DNA from: Isoetes taiwanensis
Taxonomy: Eukaryota; Streptophyta; Lycopodiopsida; Isoetales; Isoetaceae
Reading direction: 5' to 3'
Length of the DNA stretch: 64,000 nt
Assembly: GCA_021234155.1 (NCBI GenBank)
Contig: JAJEKV010000004.1
Coordinates: forward strand, 8,000,109-8,064,108
Shown: positions 1 to 11,458 of the stretch, one piece after another
Layout of the letters: every line of letters begins with the position of its first letter
Position numbering within the stretch: position 1 is the stretch's first letter
Notes under the pieces: model-generated
What the model was told of the DNA's origin: nothing
The model's input: only the letters and a program-made list of their open reading frames with translations
Database searches by the model: none
Made by a program: the position numbers and the translations under genes

Positions 1-48
1 CCAGGCCAGAGGAATCGAACCTCTAGCCCGCAAATGGCCTCACCAGAG
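1..48 (-). other. tRNA-like T-arm / pol III B-box at window edge
   Basis: On the minus strand this reads as a T-stem and loop (AGAGG-TTCGATT-CCTCT) followed by GGCCTGG, like the 3' end of a tRNA or the B box of a tRNA-derived SINE. No D arm or anticodon arm can be drawn at the correct distance inside the window, so it is not called as a tRNA gene. It may be a remnant or a chance match. Confidence 0.2.
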
Positions 49-784
49 CCAACATAACAAATACAAATAAAAAACAGCAATTCTTTGCATCTTGCAAGAC
101 CACCGGAAGAACGAGTCCTATGCTCCAGCAGAACTTTTGGGAGCAATAAATTCGACCATTTCGATATTCTATTCCTACACTATTATCAGATCTACAGATT
201 CTACCGTCCCCTATGCCAGAACCCAAGGACCCAGTCAGAAGCATGAAGCTCTGCCGTGAACAGAGCATGAAGCACTGCCGTGAGCTCCACTAAACCAGCC
301 TTGCAAAATGGATCGACCAAACCAAAGCCCTGCCCAAACATGAACATAGTATGAAGCCCTGCCGGTAGGAAGCTCTGCTAACAGATTTGCCGTCCTCACA
401 ATAGATATCCCATCTTGGCCATCAGGCATTCAGGAGATTCTTCAGCTTCAGGGCATTCTTTGGTTCCACTTTCAAAGACCAGACCTCAGATCTGCGACCC
501 AATTTTCGCACTAAACATCACGAATACAGAGCCCTCACCTGCACAATCCATGGCGTAGCAATGATCTCAGCACTCCACAGAAACTAGCCGATCCAATCGG
601 CATGCGCATCAGCAAGCGCAATCGTGTCTTCACCTGCATTCCTTCCCAATTTGTTGGCTACTCTTTCCAAATTCGAGCCATTGACAAAGATCGATCTCAG
701 CCAGCCCGGAAATAGCAAGAACCTAATAAAAACAAACAAGCAGCTCAAATGCTCCAAAACATACGAAATTGAATAGAATAGAAT
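49..784. other. No gene recognised
   Basis: Only short open frames are present and none resembles a known protein. At 240-385 a phrase like GCATGAAGC..CTGCCG recurs about three times as a degenerate short repeat. The right edge, 770-800, is an (AATAG)n-like run that belongs to the LINE tail described next. Confidence 0.4.
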
Positions 785-1245
785 AGAATAGTTTTTTTAA
801 CGTCCACGGAGACCAATAGGTCATGGGACCCATACAATGGGCTAGTACAATCATTACTACTAGGATTAAAAAACCCCTGCCTCGAAAGGTTTTCAAGGGA
901 AAAACCTTTGCAGTAATGATGATACTAGACAAGCTTAGATAATGACTACTGAGGGCTCAGTAATTGCAGACGTTTATCTAGAACCTCAAGTATGTATAAT
1001 GCCAAGTCATGCACAGATGGTGCGCTGAGAAGTTGTGGAAGCGTGGAATGGAATGCTAAGGTCGAAAAATGATTCCGGACTATCTCAAAAGCAGGGCAAC
1101 TCAGAAGAGTATGGCTTTCATCTTCAATAACCTGTAACTGGCAACAGGCACATAATCTCGCTTCTCGCGGCAATTGCGGCCGCTCCCATCTACCTGTCTC
1201 AATCCGTAGCCTGTGGGACCCCGTGCGAATTGATGCAATACAGAT
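785..1245 (-). mobile_element. 5'-truncated LINE, 3' end only
   Basis: The minus strand encodes the C-terminus of the same LINE found at 13186-15811. Residues RTGSHRLRIETGRW and then RLCACC..IEDESHTLLSCP match RTGAHHLRIETGRW and RLCQCC..IEDESHTF there, a Cys/His finger at the end of the RT protein. The 3' UTR also matches: the + strand phrase CGTCCACGGAGACCAATAGG recurs as its complement near 15770. The copy ends in a run of TTAAAAAAACTATTCTATTC type, a pentanucleotide tail. Homology stops near 1245, as expected for a 5'-truncated insertion. Its ORF of about 75 residues is a remnant and is not expected to be functional. Confidence 0.8.
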
Positions 1246-1534
1246 TAAGAATCATATTCCCAACCATGGCAAGAAATACCTTTCACAATAGGAAACGGAT
1301 TGGGTAAACTTAATGGCAAGGGGTTCAAATCCCCAACCAGAAATGCTGTAAAATGGAGTAGCCCAGCTTGTTTTTTTGCACCATTGGTTTAGTATTAATT
1401 TCCTTCATAGTCTTCAAGTATCGTAGGCTTCGCTTAAACCATCCTCAACCATTTTTTATGGAATCGGGCATAAACTTCTGCTGGGATTGAACCATCTACC
1501 AATTTTTCCTCCATGCTTGTAGTTATTACTCCAG
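1246..1534. other. No gene recognised
   Basis: AT-rich sequence without a convincing frame. About 1255-1325 weakly resembles 41240-41335 (shared phrase around GGTAAACTTAATG), so both may derive from one old repeat. Confidence 0.3.
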
Positions 1535-1873
1535 GTGATTCCTTCCCGAGGAATAGTACGTGGTGATTCCACGGGGGAGAATATTTATGCAGTGATCCCA
1601 CGGGGGAGAATATTTATGCAGTGATTCCACGGGGGAGAATATTACGGTATACGGTGATTCCACCCCGCAGGATCAGTTCCATGTGATTCCGTCGCGTTGA
1701 ATAAAAAGGTGGTGATTCCGTCCAGCGGTATCTTGCAGATGTGATTCCGCTGAAAGGTATAAAATGGAGCATGTCAGATACGGATAACGGGGCAGGTACG
1801 AAAAACGGGGCAGGAGGGTATGGATAATGGGGCAGGAGGGTATGGATAATGGGGCAGGAGGGTTAGTGATTCC
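1535..1873. repeat. GTGATTCC array with ~29-bp period
   Basis: The octamer GTGATTCC (once GTGATCCC) starts at 1535, 1563, 1592, 1621, 1653, 1683, 1712 and 1741, spacings of 28 to 32 bp, with a ninth at 1866. The sequence between octamers is partly conserved (ACGGGGGAGAATATTTATGC in neighbouring units) and partly unique. No spacer uniformity or adjacent cas-like gene is present. I see no coding function. Confidence 0.8.
1776..1862. repeat. 22-bp tandem repeat
   Basis: Units reading approximately GGATAATGGGGCAGGAGGGTAT are repeated about four times, with the first units diverged (GGATAACGGGGCAGG, GAAAAACGGGGCAGG). It is nested between the last two GTGATTCC octamers. Confidence 0.75.
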
Positions 1874-1875
1874 AC

Positions 1876-2197
1876 GGGAGAGTAGTCACCGCGACAGAAT
1901 CACCATAACCAGGGTAAAGTTATTTTCACCCGTCATGTTTATATATGGTTTTCGTGTTTCAGGGATTACATGTTGATCTTAGTCTAGCCCTTGCACTTGT
2001 ATTGTACAACATTTATGAGGTTAGTTGATCTCACAAAAACCACTTTCAAGCAAATTTATATCGTTGAACTTGTTACTCTGCACGGCGTGGACGAAGATGT
2101 CAGACTTTTATAACAGTGTCTGATATTCGTCTTATACCAAAATCGCAGTTGCCCTGCTACTTTATTTTGCAAGTGGAAGGTCATATTACTTATGATA
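1876..2197. other. No gene recognised
   Basis: No supported frame, RNA gene or repeat seen. Confidence 0.3.
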
Positions 2198-2275
2198 CTA
2201 ATAAATAGAATCGAATAGAATATATTTTATCATCAACAGAGAACTATTAGCCTATGGGACTCAAACAATATACCA
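2198..2275 (-). mobile_element. Degenerate LINE 3' tail
   Basis: AATAGAATCGAATAGAATA is followed by CATCAACAGAGAACTATTAG and CCTATGGGACTCAAACAATA. This is a diverged version of the LINE end at 785-840 (tail then CCACGGAGACCAATAGG and CATGGGACCCATACAAT). Only the last ~50 bp of the element and its tail remain. Confidence 0.5.
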
Positions 2276-2339
2276 CCAAATAAATATTCATACATATGTC
2301 CACCTAGCAACATAATGAGCGGTGTTTGACAAATAGTAA

Positions 2340-2709
2340 ATGGTAGGGTTTTTGAGTTGCAACACTGGTCTTGCTGAACCGTTGGGAGTCATTCTAGTTG
2401 GTAAGGACATAAATAATTTTAAAAAGGTATTGGACTTGGTTTCATTTCGTTTTGCATTTGGGCCTTACGTGGTGGCAGCAATTTATTGCAGACATACTAG
2501 AAAGGGTCGCTTTGGTATTTCTTACTCTCCACGAGATGCTGCCGTTGGCATTTCAGTATGCTTGTCATCAAGGAGTTGTGGCTGCTATCTTTGTTGGCAT
2601 GGCTCTAATGTCCATCAGGTACATATCGACTTCAAGAACATTTTTTGATATATGCGCCGAGTTGCTTATGACCTTTGAATTGAAAACTGTTATAGTTTGC
2701 AGCTCTTAG
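2340..2709 (+). CDS. Possible exon of an unrecognised hydrophobic protein
   Basis: Two overlapping frames are open. The frame from 2452 contains a run around TWWQQFIADILERVALVFLT and HQGVVAAIFVGMALMS that looks like amphipathic and membrane-spanning helices. I do not recognise the family and see no clear start or splice frame. It ends about 130 bp left of the Copia insertion at 2843, so it could be the edge of a host gene the retrotransposon landed in or beside. It may equally be a chance ORF. Confidence 0.2.
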
Positions 2710-2837
2710 AGATGAGCTTAACTGGAGTGTAAAAATCACTACTACTTACGTCAGTACAATGGGGCTATAAGTTTAGCAGTGTTTGTTGGAAAAGCTAGTG
2801 TCTTATCTAAAGCACCTCTTCACAAAAGATATGGTTC

Positions 2838-2842
2838 AATTA
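2838..2842. repeat. Target-site duplication AATTA, left copy
   Basis: Identical to 21987-21991 on the far side of the Copia element. It marks the left end of the nested block. Confidence 0.85.
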
Positions 2843-2862
2843 TGTTAGAAATATGAGGCACA
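2843..2862 (-). repeat. Terminal 20 bp of Copia 3' LTR, severed by LINE
   Basis: Matches the outer end of the right LTR at 21789-21808 with a single difference (GAGGCACA against GAGACACA). The LTR resumes at 15812. Confidence 0.85.
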
Positions 2863-3980
2863 GAAAGGTCGCTGACATGTGGGCCCGCCTAGACTCTGTG
2901 TTCATCACTCTGGACACCATGACACAGGAGAGGGAGCGCGCAATGCAGGAGACGATGGTCACGGTGTCTCGGCTTCAGTCAGAGGTGGAGGCAGCCACCA
3001 CCATGGCACGGGAGCCTTGTTGGTCTTGCGCATGACCCGCATTACGGCCGGGATCTTTGAGTAAGATCGGAACAGCAAGCCCGGCCCTCGGCGGTGTCTT
3101 TGGAGCTCGAGCACGCCTCGCTACTCGAGAGCACGGAGCTCCGGGGTTGCGGGCAACCATCCTGAGCATTGCAGCGTGGTCTCCCTACCGAGGTTCATAC
3201 AACAGAAGCAGGCGTGATGGGAGATGGCCAAGAAGGCAGGCCCCGCAAGCCGGGCCGCCCCGCCCTCCAGCCACTCCACGCCATCCCGGCCACAATCCAG
3301 CCACTCCACGCCATCCCGGCCACACCACCACCACCCCCCACGGGATGGACCCGCCCACCCACCCTTTGACCCGCACTCAGAACTCCAGGAGCGCAGCGGA
3401 GAGGCCACAACGGTAGTTTGAGGCATGCCGTAACAGGCCCGGGGAGAGTTCGCCCACAACATCCGAACACACATTCTCGATCGGATGACATTCCGGGGCA
3501 TTCACATTTTTCAGCAGCCTCCGTCATGGGGCTCGGCGCTGGATCGTGACCGCATTGTCATATTCGCGGTTGCGGATGCACAGTGCGTGATGCCATATTG
3601 CGCCGGGGCCGATGTCAAGGGGACATCCCCCATGTGGACCGGGACCTCACCCGTGCAAGGGGAGGCACCTGGGACAGAGCTTGTCGGGGTCGGGGAGGCA
3701 TTCGCCACCGGGGGTGCCGCGGGGATTGGTTCGAGGCGGGGATGCACATTTTCCGACAACACGCTATCGCTGCGAGACCCCGCGGCCCCAACCGCAAGGT
3801 GCCGCAGCGGCCCTCGCTTCTCCTACCACGGCCCCCCCCCTTCTCCTGCTCCTACTCCCGCTCCCTCACGGCCCACCCTCTCGGCCACATGTGCCTCCGC
3901 TCCATCTACTTCTCACTTTCGACCTCGCTTCCGTCCCCCCCGATTTCCAGCTGCGATACCATCCCTGTGACAAATAGGAA
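2863..3980 (+). other. LINE 5' region
   Basis: GC-rich sequence with a short open stretch (2853-3035) predicting a coiled-coil-like segment containing DTMTQERERAMQETM, which may be the remains of an ORF1-like region. At 3270-3330 a ~27-bp unit (CCACTCCACGCCATCCCGGC) is repeated twice. No zinc knuckle was found. The many overlapping long frames on both strands reflect GC richness, not genes. Confidence 0.45.
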
Positions 3981-3982
3981 TT

Positions 3983-4858
3983 GTGTCTCGGGTGGTCTCA
4001 TGGAATTGTCGAGGCTCCCCTTGGCGAAGGGGGGACACCGAACTTCAGTGGCGGCCGATATGGATCTCATCTTTCTCATGGAGACATGGGAGCATCTTTG
4101 AGCACCCGAGGCTACGATCTGTAGGGTTACCAACATTTCTCGGTCTTCAATACATGCAGGGGCGGGAGGGTCATGGTGGAGTGGCTTGCTACACCTGGGA
4201 CAACCTTGGCACATTGGTTACCCTCCGAAGATTGCATTGCAGACACAGCGGTACTTGTGGGTTCGTGTGCATAATACCCAGTGGCAACCCTCTTTTTACG
4301 GCGCTGTTATTTCCCTCGCCAGAGGCGGCACCTTCTATCGCAGCCACCCCGATGCGGATAGGATGGACCCTTATGTCGATCTATATGATGACATACAAGC
4401 AGCACCAACAGTTGGGTAGGGTCGTCCTTCTTGGAGATTTCAATGCGGACGGGAGAGTAGAGCAGCCCATGCGACTTGACCCCCTCGACGATGTCCTGCA
4501 GCCTCGCCCTAGAAACAACCTGGCCACAAGGGTCGGATGACGGCCTGTGTCACTCGCTTTGTGACGGTTGCTCCTGCTATGTGGCATTTTGACTTGATAA
4601 TTTGCAATGGCCTTTCACAAGTGGTCCGATTCTCGCCAAGTGCACATCATGACGGGACTATCGTGGGGAGGGTCTAGTGTGGTGGACTATGTGCTCGTAG
4701 TTGCGCAAGATATGCATCTCATCAGTCGTTTCCGGGTGGGCACAGACAGTCGGGATGAGGTCGACTCAGATCACCTCCCACTTTATTTGGACCTGGTTTG
4801 GCAAGCCGCCAGAACCCCCACTATGCCAGCCCCTCACCGTCCTCAGTTGAGACTAGAT
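3983..4858 (+). pseudogene. LINE endonuclease domain (APE type), frameshifted
   Basis: The APE-like endonuclease of LINEs nicks the target site. Its motifs appear in order in two frames: VVSWNCRGSP near 3990, FLMETWE near 4070, VVLLGDFNADG near 4425, and DSDHLPLYLDL near 4770. At least three frame changes are needed to join them. The coding region runs directly into the CACTA-like insertion: the codon TAT at 4859-4861 is duplicated at 13183-13185, where the same reading frame continues. Confidence 0.8.
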
Positions 4859-4889
4859 TATCACACTCACCCCGATTTTTGGTCCACTG

Positions 4890-5445
4890 TTGAAAACATC
4901 AGTTTTGGTAGGTCTACATGTCCTGTTTTCAAAGAATCCTACATGTGAATTTGTGGAGGTATGGTTTTGTTCGATAATGGTGTTCTTTTTTCAGTGGACT
5001 AAAACATCCACTGTTGTTTTGTAGTTTCTTCTATTGTGACATGTCATTTTATAATACAATCCACTGTAGGAAAGAATACTTGAATTTCTACATGTCTAAT
5101 ATAATTCTATTGTCACATGTCTTTATAGATGTAGGAAAGAATATTTGATTCTCTACATGTCCTATACTTCCATTCACATGTCTTTATAGTAGTAGGACAG
5201 AGTACTTTATTTGCTAAGGCATTGTAGGAAAGAATACATGAATTACGACATGTGTATTACTTCTATTGTCACATGTCTTTATAGAAGTAGGAAAGAATAC
5301 TTGATTCTCTACATGTCCTATCCTTCCATATCACGGGTCTTTATAGTGGTAGGACAGAGTACTTGATTTGCTACATGTGCACGATTTGCTGCACGTGCAC
5401 GATCACATGTCCTTATACTAGTATTCCATGTAAGACAAGTTACTT
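4890..5445. repeat. Left subterminal repeats of the CACTA-like element
   Basis: Motifs TACATGTCC, CACATGTCTTTATAG and GTAGGAAAGAATACTTGA recur in roughly 130-bp units. CACTA transposases typically bind such subterminal arrays. Related ACATGT/ACGTG-rich sequence is present near the right end (12440-12850). Confidence 0.6.
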
Positions 5446-5483
5446 CAACTACTTCAATTACTTAACACCTATTTTTGCATAAC

Positions 5484-5975
5484 AAAACCATCGAGAATTT
5501 GCTTTGTATTCCTTGAGGGAGTGCAGGACCGCTGCAACAAATCCCTAAGCATTAATGTCATAGGACCACGCAAAATCCTAACAATATCCTAACATTTTGG
5601 ATATTGTTAGAGAAAGACCATTAAACCACGCCTACAGTTTTGCATAACAAACCATTAAGAATTGTGAGATGTATTTTTTTTATGGAGGATAGGACCATTG
5701 CAACAAATCCCCAAGCATTAAAATGGCAAGACCATGCAATATCCTAACATTATTCCCCCATTTTGGATATCGTTAGTGGAACACCATTAAACCGTTCCTA
5801 CATCTTGGTATAATTTAAACCATTAAGAATTTGAGATGAAATTGTTTATGGGGAATAGGACCATTGCAACAAATCCCCAAGCATTATAAAATGGCAAGAC
5901 TATGCAATATCCTAACATTATCCCCCCATTTTGGAAATCATTAGTGGAACACCATTAAACCATGCCTACATCTAG
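5484..5975. repeat. ~165-bp tandem repeat, three units
   Basis: Units start at about 5484, 5649 and 5817. Each begins AAACCAT(C/T)(G/A)AGAATT and contains GGACC.(C/T)TGCAACAAATCCC and CAATATCCTAACATT. They are diverged from one another. Confidence 0.65.
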
Positions 5976-6126
5976 TTGGTACTAAGGTTCGCTATAGACA
6001 ATCCAATAGTTATCCACGTCATCCAATGGTTTTAATTGTATCTAATTTATCTTATCCAATGGTTCTTTCTAAGAATGCAATGGTTCTTTGAAAAACAAGA
6101 TAACTTATTGCACTTAGACGATTTGC

Positions 6127-9100
6127 ACTAAGAACATATCAAACCGCAAAGTGTCCTGTAGTCGACCGTGTAGAAACCCAAGTGTTTTATTGTTCGGGCA
6201 GTACAAAGGCTCCGGAATGGAGATTTGACTTCGCCATGTTGTCCGAAACAGCGAAATTACCCTAGGGACCAAGTTATACGGTCATTTTTTGCAGCAAAAG
6301 AAACACAAACCCTCTACATGGCAGTATTCTGCACCCTCCGCTAAGGCCAATTCACTACGAGCGTGTTGGGCATGAGCTACTTTGGCACTTCCTGGAGCAG
6401 GGGTGGTCTTCTGCCCGCGAAACTTGGTCTCCAGAGTAATGTCGATGTTTCGAGTCCGTTGGCAGAGTCAGATCACAGTTACGAGGTGGGAGAGTTGCCC
6501 GTCCGTGGCCAAGGACCTTCCAGAGAGGACCTTTTGGGTCGAGCTGCTTCTGGAAGGTTTTAGGGCTCCATCTTCTGGCATCAACGCCCTCCCACTACCT
6601 CATGACATTATGCAAGCTCTTGGTCCAATCGGGCTAGGGTATGGGCTCCAAAACGTAAACCCTGTGCCTTGCCAGGTTATTGTAGGGTTTACGTTATGGA
6701 GGTCGGGCTTTGGTCCGTTGCACTTGAGACATGGTCGAGCAGCTGCGTTTGAAAACACGAGGCAGTAGAAATTGCAAGAATGGGGTTTGGATTTATTCTC
6801 CTCCTAGTTTTACAATTAAAAGTGTAGAGCGCCTTATGCAGTAGCAAAATTGTTTGGGGTCACTCGGATTGGCAAATAGATCGAAACTCTGTTATTTCAG
6901 TTCTCATGGCTCCCCATGCATGTTTAGAAATGGTCCACCTAGTTATCAAAGAAGTCGACCACGTTTTGGCCTCCAAAACGTAAACCCTATGCGTTGCTAG
7001 ATTATTGTAGGGTTTACGTTATGGAGGTCTAGTTTTATTCAGTTGCACTTGAGACATGGTCGAGAAGCCGCAGATTGAAAACAAGAAGCAATAGAAACCC
7101 ATTTAAATGGGGTTTGGATTTACCGAGGCAAAGGCTTTCCTACGGTGCTCCTCGGGAGGGCAAATGCCAATGCCTCCCTTAGGAGCCCGGTTTCCCTATC
7201 CGACCGTTGAATTCTCCATTCAAGTAACTTGCTTCGGCAGGTTCAAACAAATTCAAGATCCATGCGGGAGAACATATCAAACCGCAAAGTGTCCCGCAAT
7301 CGTAGGCGTAGAAACCCAAGTGTTTTGTCGTCGGGCAAGCATACAAAGGCTCCGGAATGGAGATTTGACTTCGCCATGTCATCCGAAACAACGAAATTAC
7401 CCTAGAGACCAAGTTACACGGTCATTTTTTGCAGCAAAAGAAGCACGAACCCCCACGTGGCGATTCGCGCACCCTCCGCTAAGGCCAATTCACTACTGAA
7501 CGTGTTGGACATGAGTTACTTTGGCGCTTTCCCGGCTGGGGTGGTCTTACGCCTACCGAAACTTGGTCTCCAGGGTAATGTCGATGTTTCGAGTCCATTG
7601 GCAGAGTCAGATCACAGTTTTGGGGTAGGAGAGTTGCCCGTCCATGGCCAGGGACCTTCCAGAGAGGACATTTTGAGTCGAACTGCTTTTGGAAGGTTTT
7701 AGGGCTCCGTCTTCTGGCGTCAACGCCCTCCCACTACCTCAGGACATTGTGCAAGATCCTGGTCCAATCTGGCTAGGGTATAGCCTCCAAAACGTAAACC
7801 ATGTGCCTTGCCAGGTTATTGTAGGGTTTACGTTATGGAGGTCGGGCTTTGGTCCGTTGCACTTGGGACATGGTCCAGCAGCTGCGTTTGAAAAACACGA
7901 GGCGGAAAGCTGCCGGAATGGGGTTTGGATTTAATCTCCTCCTAGTTTTGCAATTAAAAGTCTAGAGCCTTATGCGGTAGCAAAATTGTTTGGGATCACT
8001 TTCGGGTTGGCCAATAGATCAAAACTAGTTATTTCGGTTCTCGTGGCTCCTCATGCATGTTTAGAAATGGTCCACCTAGTTATCAAAGAAGTCGACCCGC
8101 GTTTTGGCCTCCAAAACGTAAACCCCGTGGTGTTGCTAGGTTATTGTAGGGTTTACGTTATGGAGGTCGAGTTTTATTCGATTGCACTTGAGACATGGTC
8201 GAGAAGTCGCAATGAAAACAAGAAGCAATAGAAACCGATTTAAATGGGGTTTGGATTTACCCCTCCCGATTGTGTCGCAATTAGAAGTCAAGAACACATT
8301 TTGTAGTAGCAATTTTTTTGGAATGATTCGAGATCGCCAATAGATCCAAACTCGTTATTTCGGTTGCCATGGCTCCGCATGCATGTTTGAAAAAGGTATA
8401 CCGAGGTCCCAAGTGCAAGCCCGACCCACTTTTTGGCCTCCATAACGTAAACCCTACAATAACACGGAAAGGCACCGGGGTTTACGTTTTGGAGGCCATA
8501 CCCCAGCCGATTGGACCAGGATCTTGCATAATGTCATGAGGTAGTGGGAGGGCGTTGGACGCCGTAAGATCTTGAGCCCTAAAACCTTCCGAAGCGGTTC
8601 GACCCAAAATGTCCTCTCCGAAGGTCCCCGGCCCGGACGGGCAACTCTCCCACCCCGAACGCGTGATCCGACTCGCCAACTAACTCAAACATCAACATTA
8701 CCATGGAGACCAAGTTTCGTGGGGCGAAGACCACCCCCCGCCCGGTGAAGCGCCAAAGTAGCTCATGTCCAACACGTTCAGAGTGAATTGGCATTAGCGG
8801 ACGGTCTGCGTAATACCGCCATGTAGAGGGTTCGTGTTTCTTTTGCTGCAAAAAAATGACCGTGTAACTTGGTCCCTAGGGTAATTTTTACTTGTTTTGG
8901 ACGACATGGCAAAGTCAAATCCCCATTAGAGCCTTTGTACTTTTGCCGAACGACAAAACACTTGGGTTTCTACACTGGCCGACCGCAAAACACTTTGCGG
9001 TTTGATATGTTCTCCGGGGACAGATCTTGAATTTTTTGAACCCGTCAAGCAAGTTACTTGAGTGGAGAATTCAACGGTCGGATAGGGAAACCGGGCTCCG

Positions 9101-9165
9101 AGAAGGCATGCATTGGCATTTGCCCTCCCGGAGGAGCACTGGTAGGAAAGCCTGCCTCGGTAACC
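6127..9165. repeat. Large direct and inverted duplications inside the CACTA-like element
   Basis: Segment P (starting GAACATATCAAACCGCAAAG) is at 6127-6760 and 7269-7905 in direct orientation, and at about 8405-9012 inverted. Segment Q (containing GGGGTTTGGATTTA) is at 6770-7025, 7900-8165 and, truncated, 8225-8400. The sequence of 7120-7265 recurs inverted at 9035-9165. The direct-to-inverted switch is near 8400. Short frames here are by-products. No protein family was recognised. Confidence 0.75.
6646..6702. repeat. Hairpin CCAAAACGTAAACCC (1 of 5)
   Basis: CTCCAAAACGTAAACCCT is followed ~20 bp later by AGGGTTTACGTTATGGAGG, giving a stem of about 17 bp. The same hairpin recurs at 6970-7027, 7784-7841, 8108-8166 and, inverted, 8437-8495. 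Confidence 0.75.
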
Positions 9166-9191
9166 TTTGTGATGTCCGCCTCACGGGTCGG

Positions 9192-10205
9192 CCTCTCCAA
9201 CATGCCATGTGAGCTCCAACATGCCACCTAGGCTCCAACATGCCTCGTGAGCTCTAGCATGCCACCTAGGCTCCAACGTGCCACCTAGGCTCCAACATGC
9301 CACCTAGGCTCCAACATGCCAAGGTGGCTCCAACATGCCACCTAGGCTCAAGCGTGCCAAGGTGGCTCAAACATGCCACCTAGGCTCCAACATGCCACGT
9401 AGGCTCCAACATGCCACCTAGGCTCCAACATGCCACTTATGCTCCAACATGCCACCTAGCATACCACCTAGGCTCCAACATGCCACCAAGGCTTCAACAT
9501 GCCACGTAGGCTCCAACATGCCACCTAGGCTCCAACATGCCTCGTGAGCTCTAGCATGCCACCTAGGCTCCAACATGCCACCTAGGCTCCAATATGCCAC
9601 CTAGGCTCCAATATGCCAAGGTGGCTCCAACATGCCACCTAGGCTCCAACATGCCAAGTAGGCTCCAACATGCCAACTAGGCTCCAACATGCCACCTACG
9701 CTCCGACATGCCACGTGGGCTCCAACATGCCACCTAGCATGCCACATAGGCTCCAACATTGCCACCTAGGTTCCAACATGCCACACGGGCTCCAACATGC
9801 CACGTGAGCTCCAACATGCCAAGTTGGCTCCAACGTGCCACCTAGGCTCCAACATGCCAAGGTGGCTCACAACATGCCACCTAGGCTTAAATATGCCAAG
9901 TTGGCTCAAACATGCCACCTAGGCTCCAACATGCCACCGTGGCTCAAACATGCCACATGGGCTTCAACATGCCACCTAGGCTCCAACATGCCAAGGTGAC
10001 TCAAACATGCCACATGGGCTCCAACATGCCACCTAGGCTCCAACATGCCATCTAGGCTCCAACATGCCAAGGTGTCTCAAACATGCCACGTGGGCTCCAA
10101 CATGCCAAGGTGGCTCTAACATGCCACCTAGGCTCAAACATGCCAAGGTGGCTCCAACATGCCACCTAGGCTCCAACATGACAAAATGGCTCAAACATGC
10201 CACCA
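9192..10205. repeat. 19-bp minisatellite, ~50 copies
   Basis: The unit is approximately GGCTCCAACATGCCACCTA, repeated for 1 kb with variants such as CAAGGTGGCTC and CACGTGGGCTC. Many unit junctions form the palindrome CACCTAGGCT. The repeated Met-Leu-Glu-Pro-type frames on the minus strand are a consequence of the repeat and not evidence for a gene. Confidence 0.95.
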
Positions 10206-10740
10206 GTTTAAAAAACATAGTTTAATGTAAAATCTAGCAAATTTATATCTTGTTATATATTAAATCCAGTAAGTACATATGTCATATGGGCGACAAATTA
10301 TCAGGTAGAGGTTAAACATTTTTCGAACCCTGATCCCAATGGTTTCTTGTGCAAGGTCGTGCATTACACACATATATTGAGTTCAAATGCTAGTAATAAG
10401 TCTTGTTTGTTAGACTCTTAGTTTGGTTGAACCGCATAAAATAGCAGCTTGGGGGAATTATAAATCGTTTAATCGTAGCCTTTAGGTTGCACCAAAAAGG
10501 GTTGCTATCCCCATCGACAGGCACCCTCTCTTAAGAAAAACTAAAATGCCGGTATACTTGTTTAGTTTGCGATCCTATTGTTTTAGCTTAGTATGAAAAA
10601 TCTGAGGCCGGCCACATCCAAGCCATTTTGGCCATGATCATATGACCCGAATATAGCAGAACCTATAAAAAAAATACCCCTGCAAAAATAATGAAACATA
10701 TGTTGAAAATTAAATCTAAAACTTAATATATGTAGTGAGA
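10206..10740. other. No gene recognised (CACTA-like interior)
   Basis: AT-rich filler inside the transposon. No frame or repeat supported. Confidence 0.3.
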
Positions 10741-10915
10741 AAAGTGAGCCAAGATGGATGGCCTAGATTTTGAGCGAGATGGACGGTTGAGATTGTGATC
10801 CTCTTAGTGTAATCCTATTGGTTGCACTAAGGAGATGGACGGCATAGATTTTTGCCAAGATGGACGGTTGAGATTGCAATCCTGGTACTCTCATCCTATT
10901 GGTTGAACGAAATGC
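10741..10915. repeat. Two-to-three-unit tandem repeat with GATGGACGG
   Basis: The phrase AGATGGACGGTTGAGATTG followed by ATCCTATTGGTTG occurs twice, with related starts at AAGATGGATGGCCTAGATTTT and GAGATGGACGGCATAGATTTT. Confidence 0.6.
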
Positions 10916-11458
10916 CGTTTTCCCCTTCGCCGATTTCCTCTTGCCTTGCTTGGGCGGACAGGATCTGCGCCCACGACGTTTAAGCGGCCGCTAGATCTAA
11001 GCCATGGTGATCCTGTAGGAGCCCATGGTTAAGCTCCTTGTCTTCTGGTGGCAATTCTCGATTATCGTGGCAGCTCACATTTTTTCGGTGGAGACGCGGC
11101 ATCAGCCCTCAAATTTTCGGCGGTGCTTTCGGTAGCAGCTCTCGATTCTCGGTGGCTCAAGTAGCAGCTCTTAAATTTTTGGTGAGGTAATGTATTTGTG
11201 AACTTATTTGAAGTTTGATTTTAGAAGGCGGTATGATATGATGCAACCGGGCAGCGACTATGGTCTGCGCTTTGTTTCTTTTGCGAAACGTAGATTTCTT
11301 GTATCGGCCAGATCCCACTGGCTTTGTTTCTAAAGGGCATTCTTGCTTGCAGGATATTATTCTTCGCTTCTTCTCATTGTTGAATAACAGGCTCCGCCTT
11401 GAATCCTTGGTTTTGAAACTTGGAAAGTGAGAGCATGTCTGGCTGCGTTATGATCTTG

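Noticed and set aside
1-72. Complete tRNA gene
   Set aside because: Only a T-arm-like end can be drawn. No anticodon or D arm at correct spacing.
1535-1873. CRISPR-like regular repeat
   Set aside because: The repeat is only 8 bp, spacers are partly conserved between units, the DNA is plant nuclear, and no cas genes are present.
3121-3977. Overlapping proline/arginine-rich ORFs on both strands
   Set aside because: A by-product of GC-rich LINE sequence. None carries a domain.
6646-8495. Interstitial telomeric repeats (AAACCCT/AGGGTTT)
   Set aside because: Only single heptamers inside hairpin arms, not tandem arrays.
9418-10218. Minus-strand ORFs of repeated W-H-V-G-A/M-L-E-P type
   Set aside because: They are translations of the 19-bp minisatellite and have no independent support.
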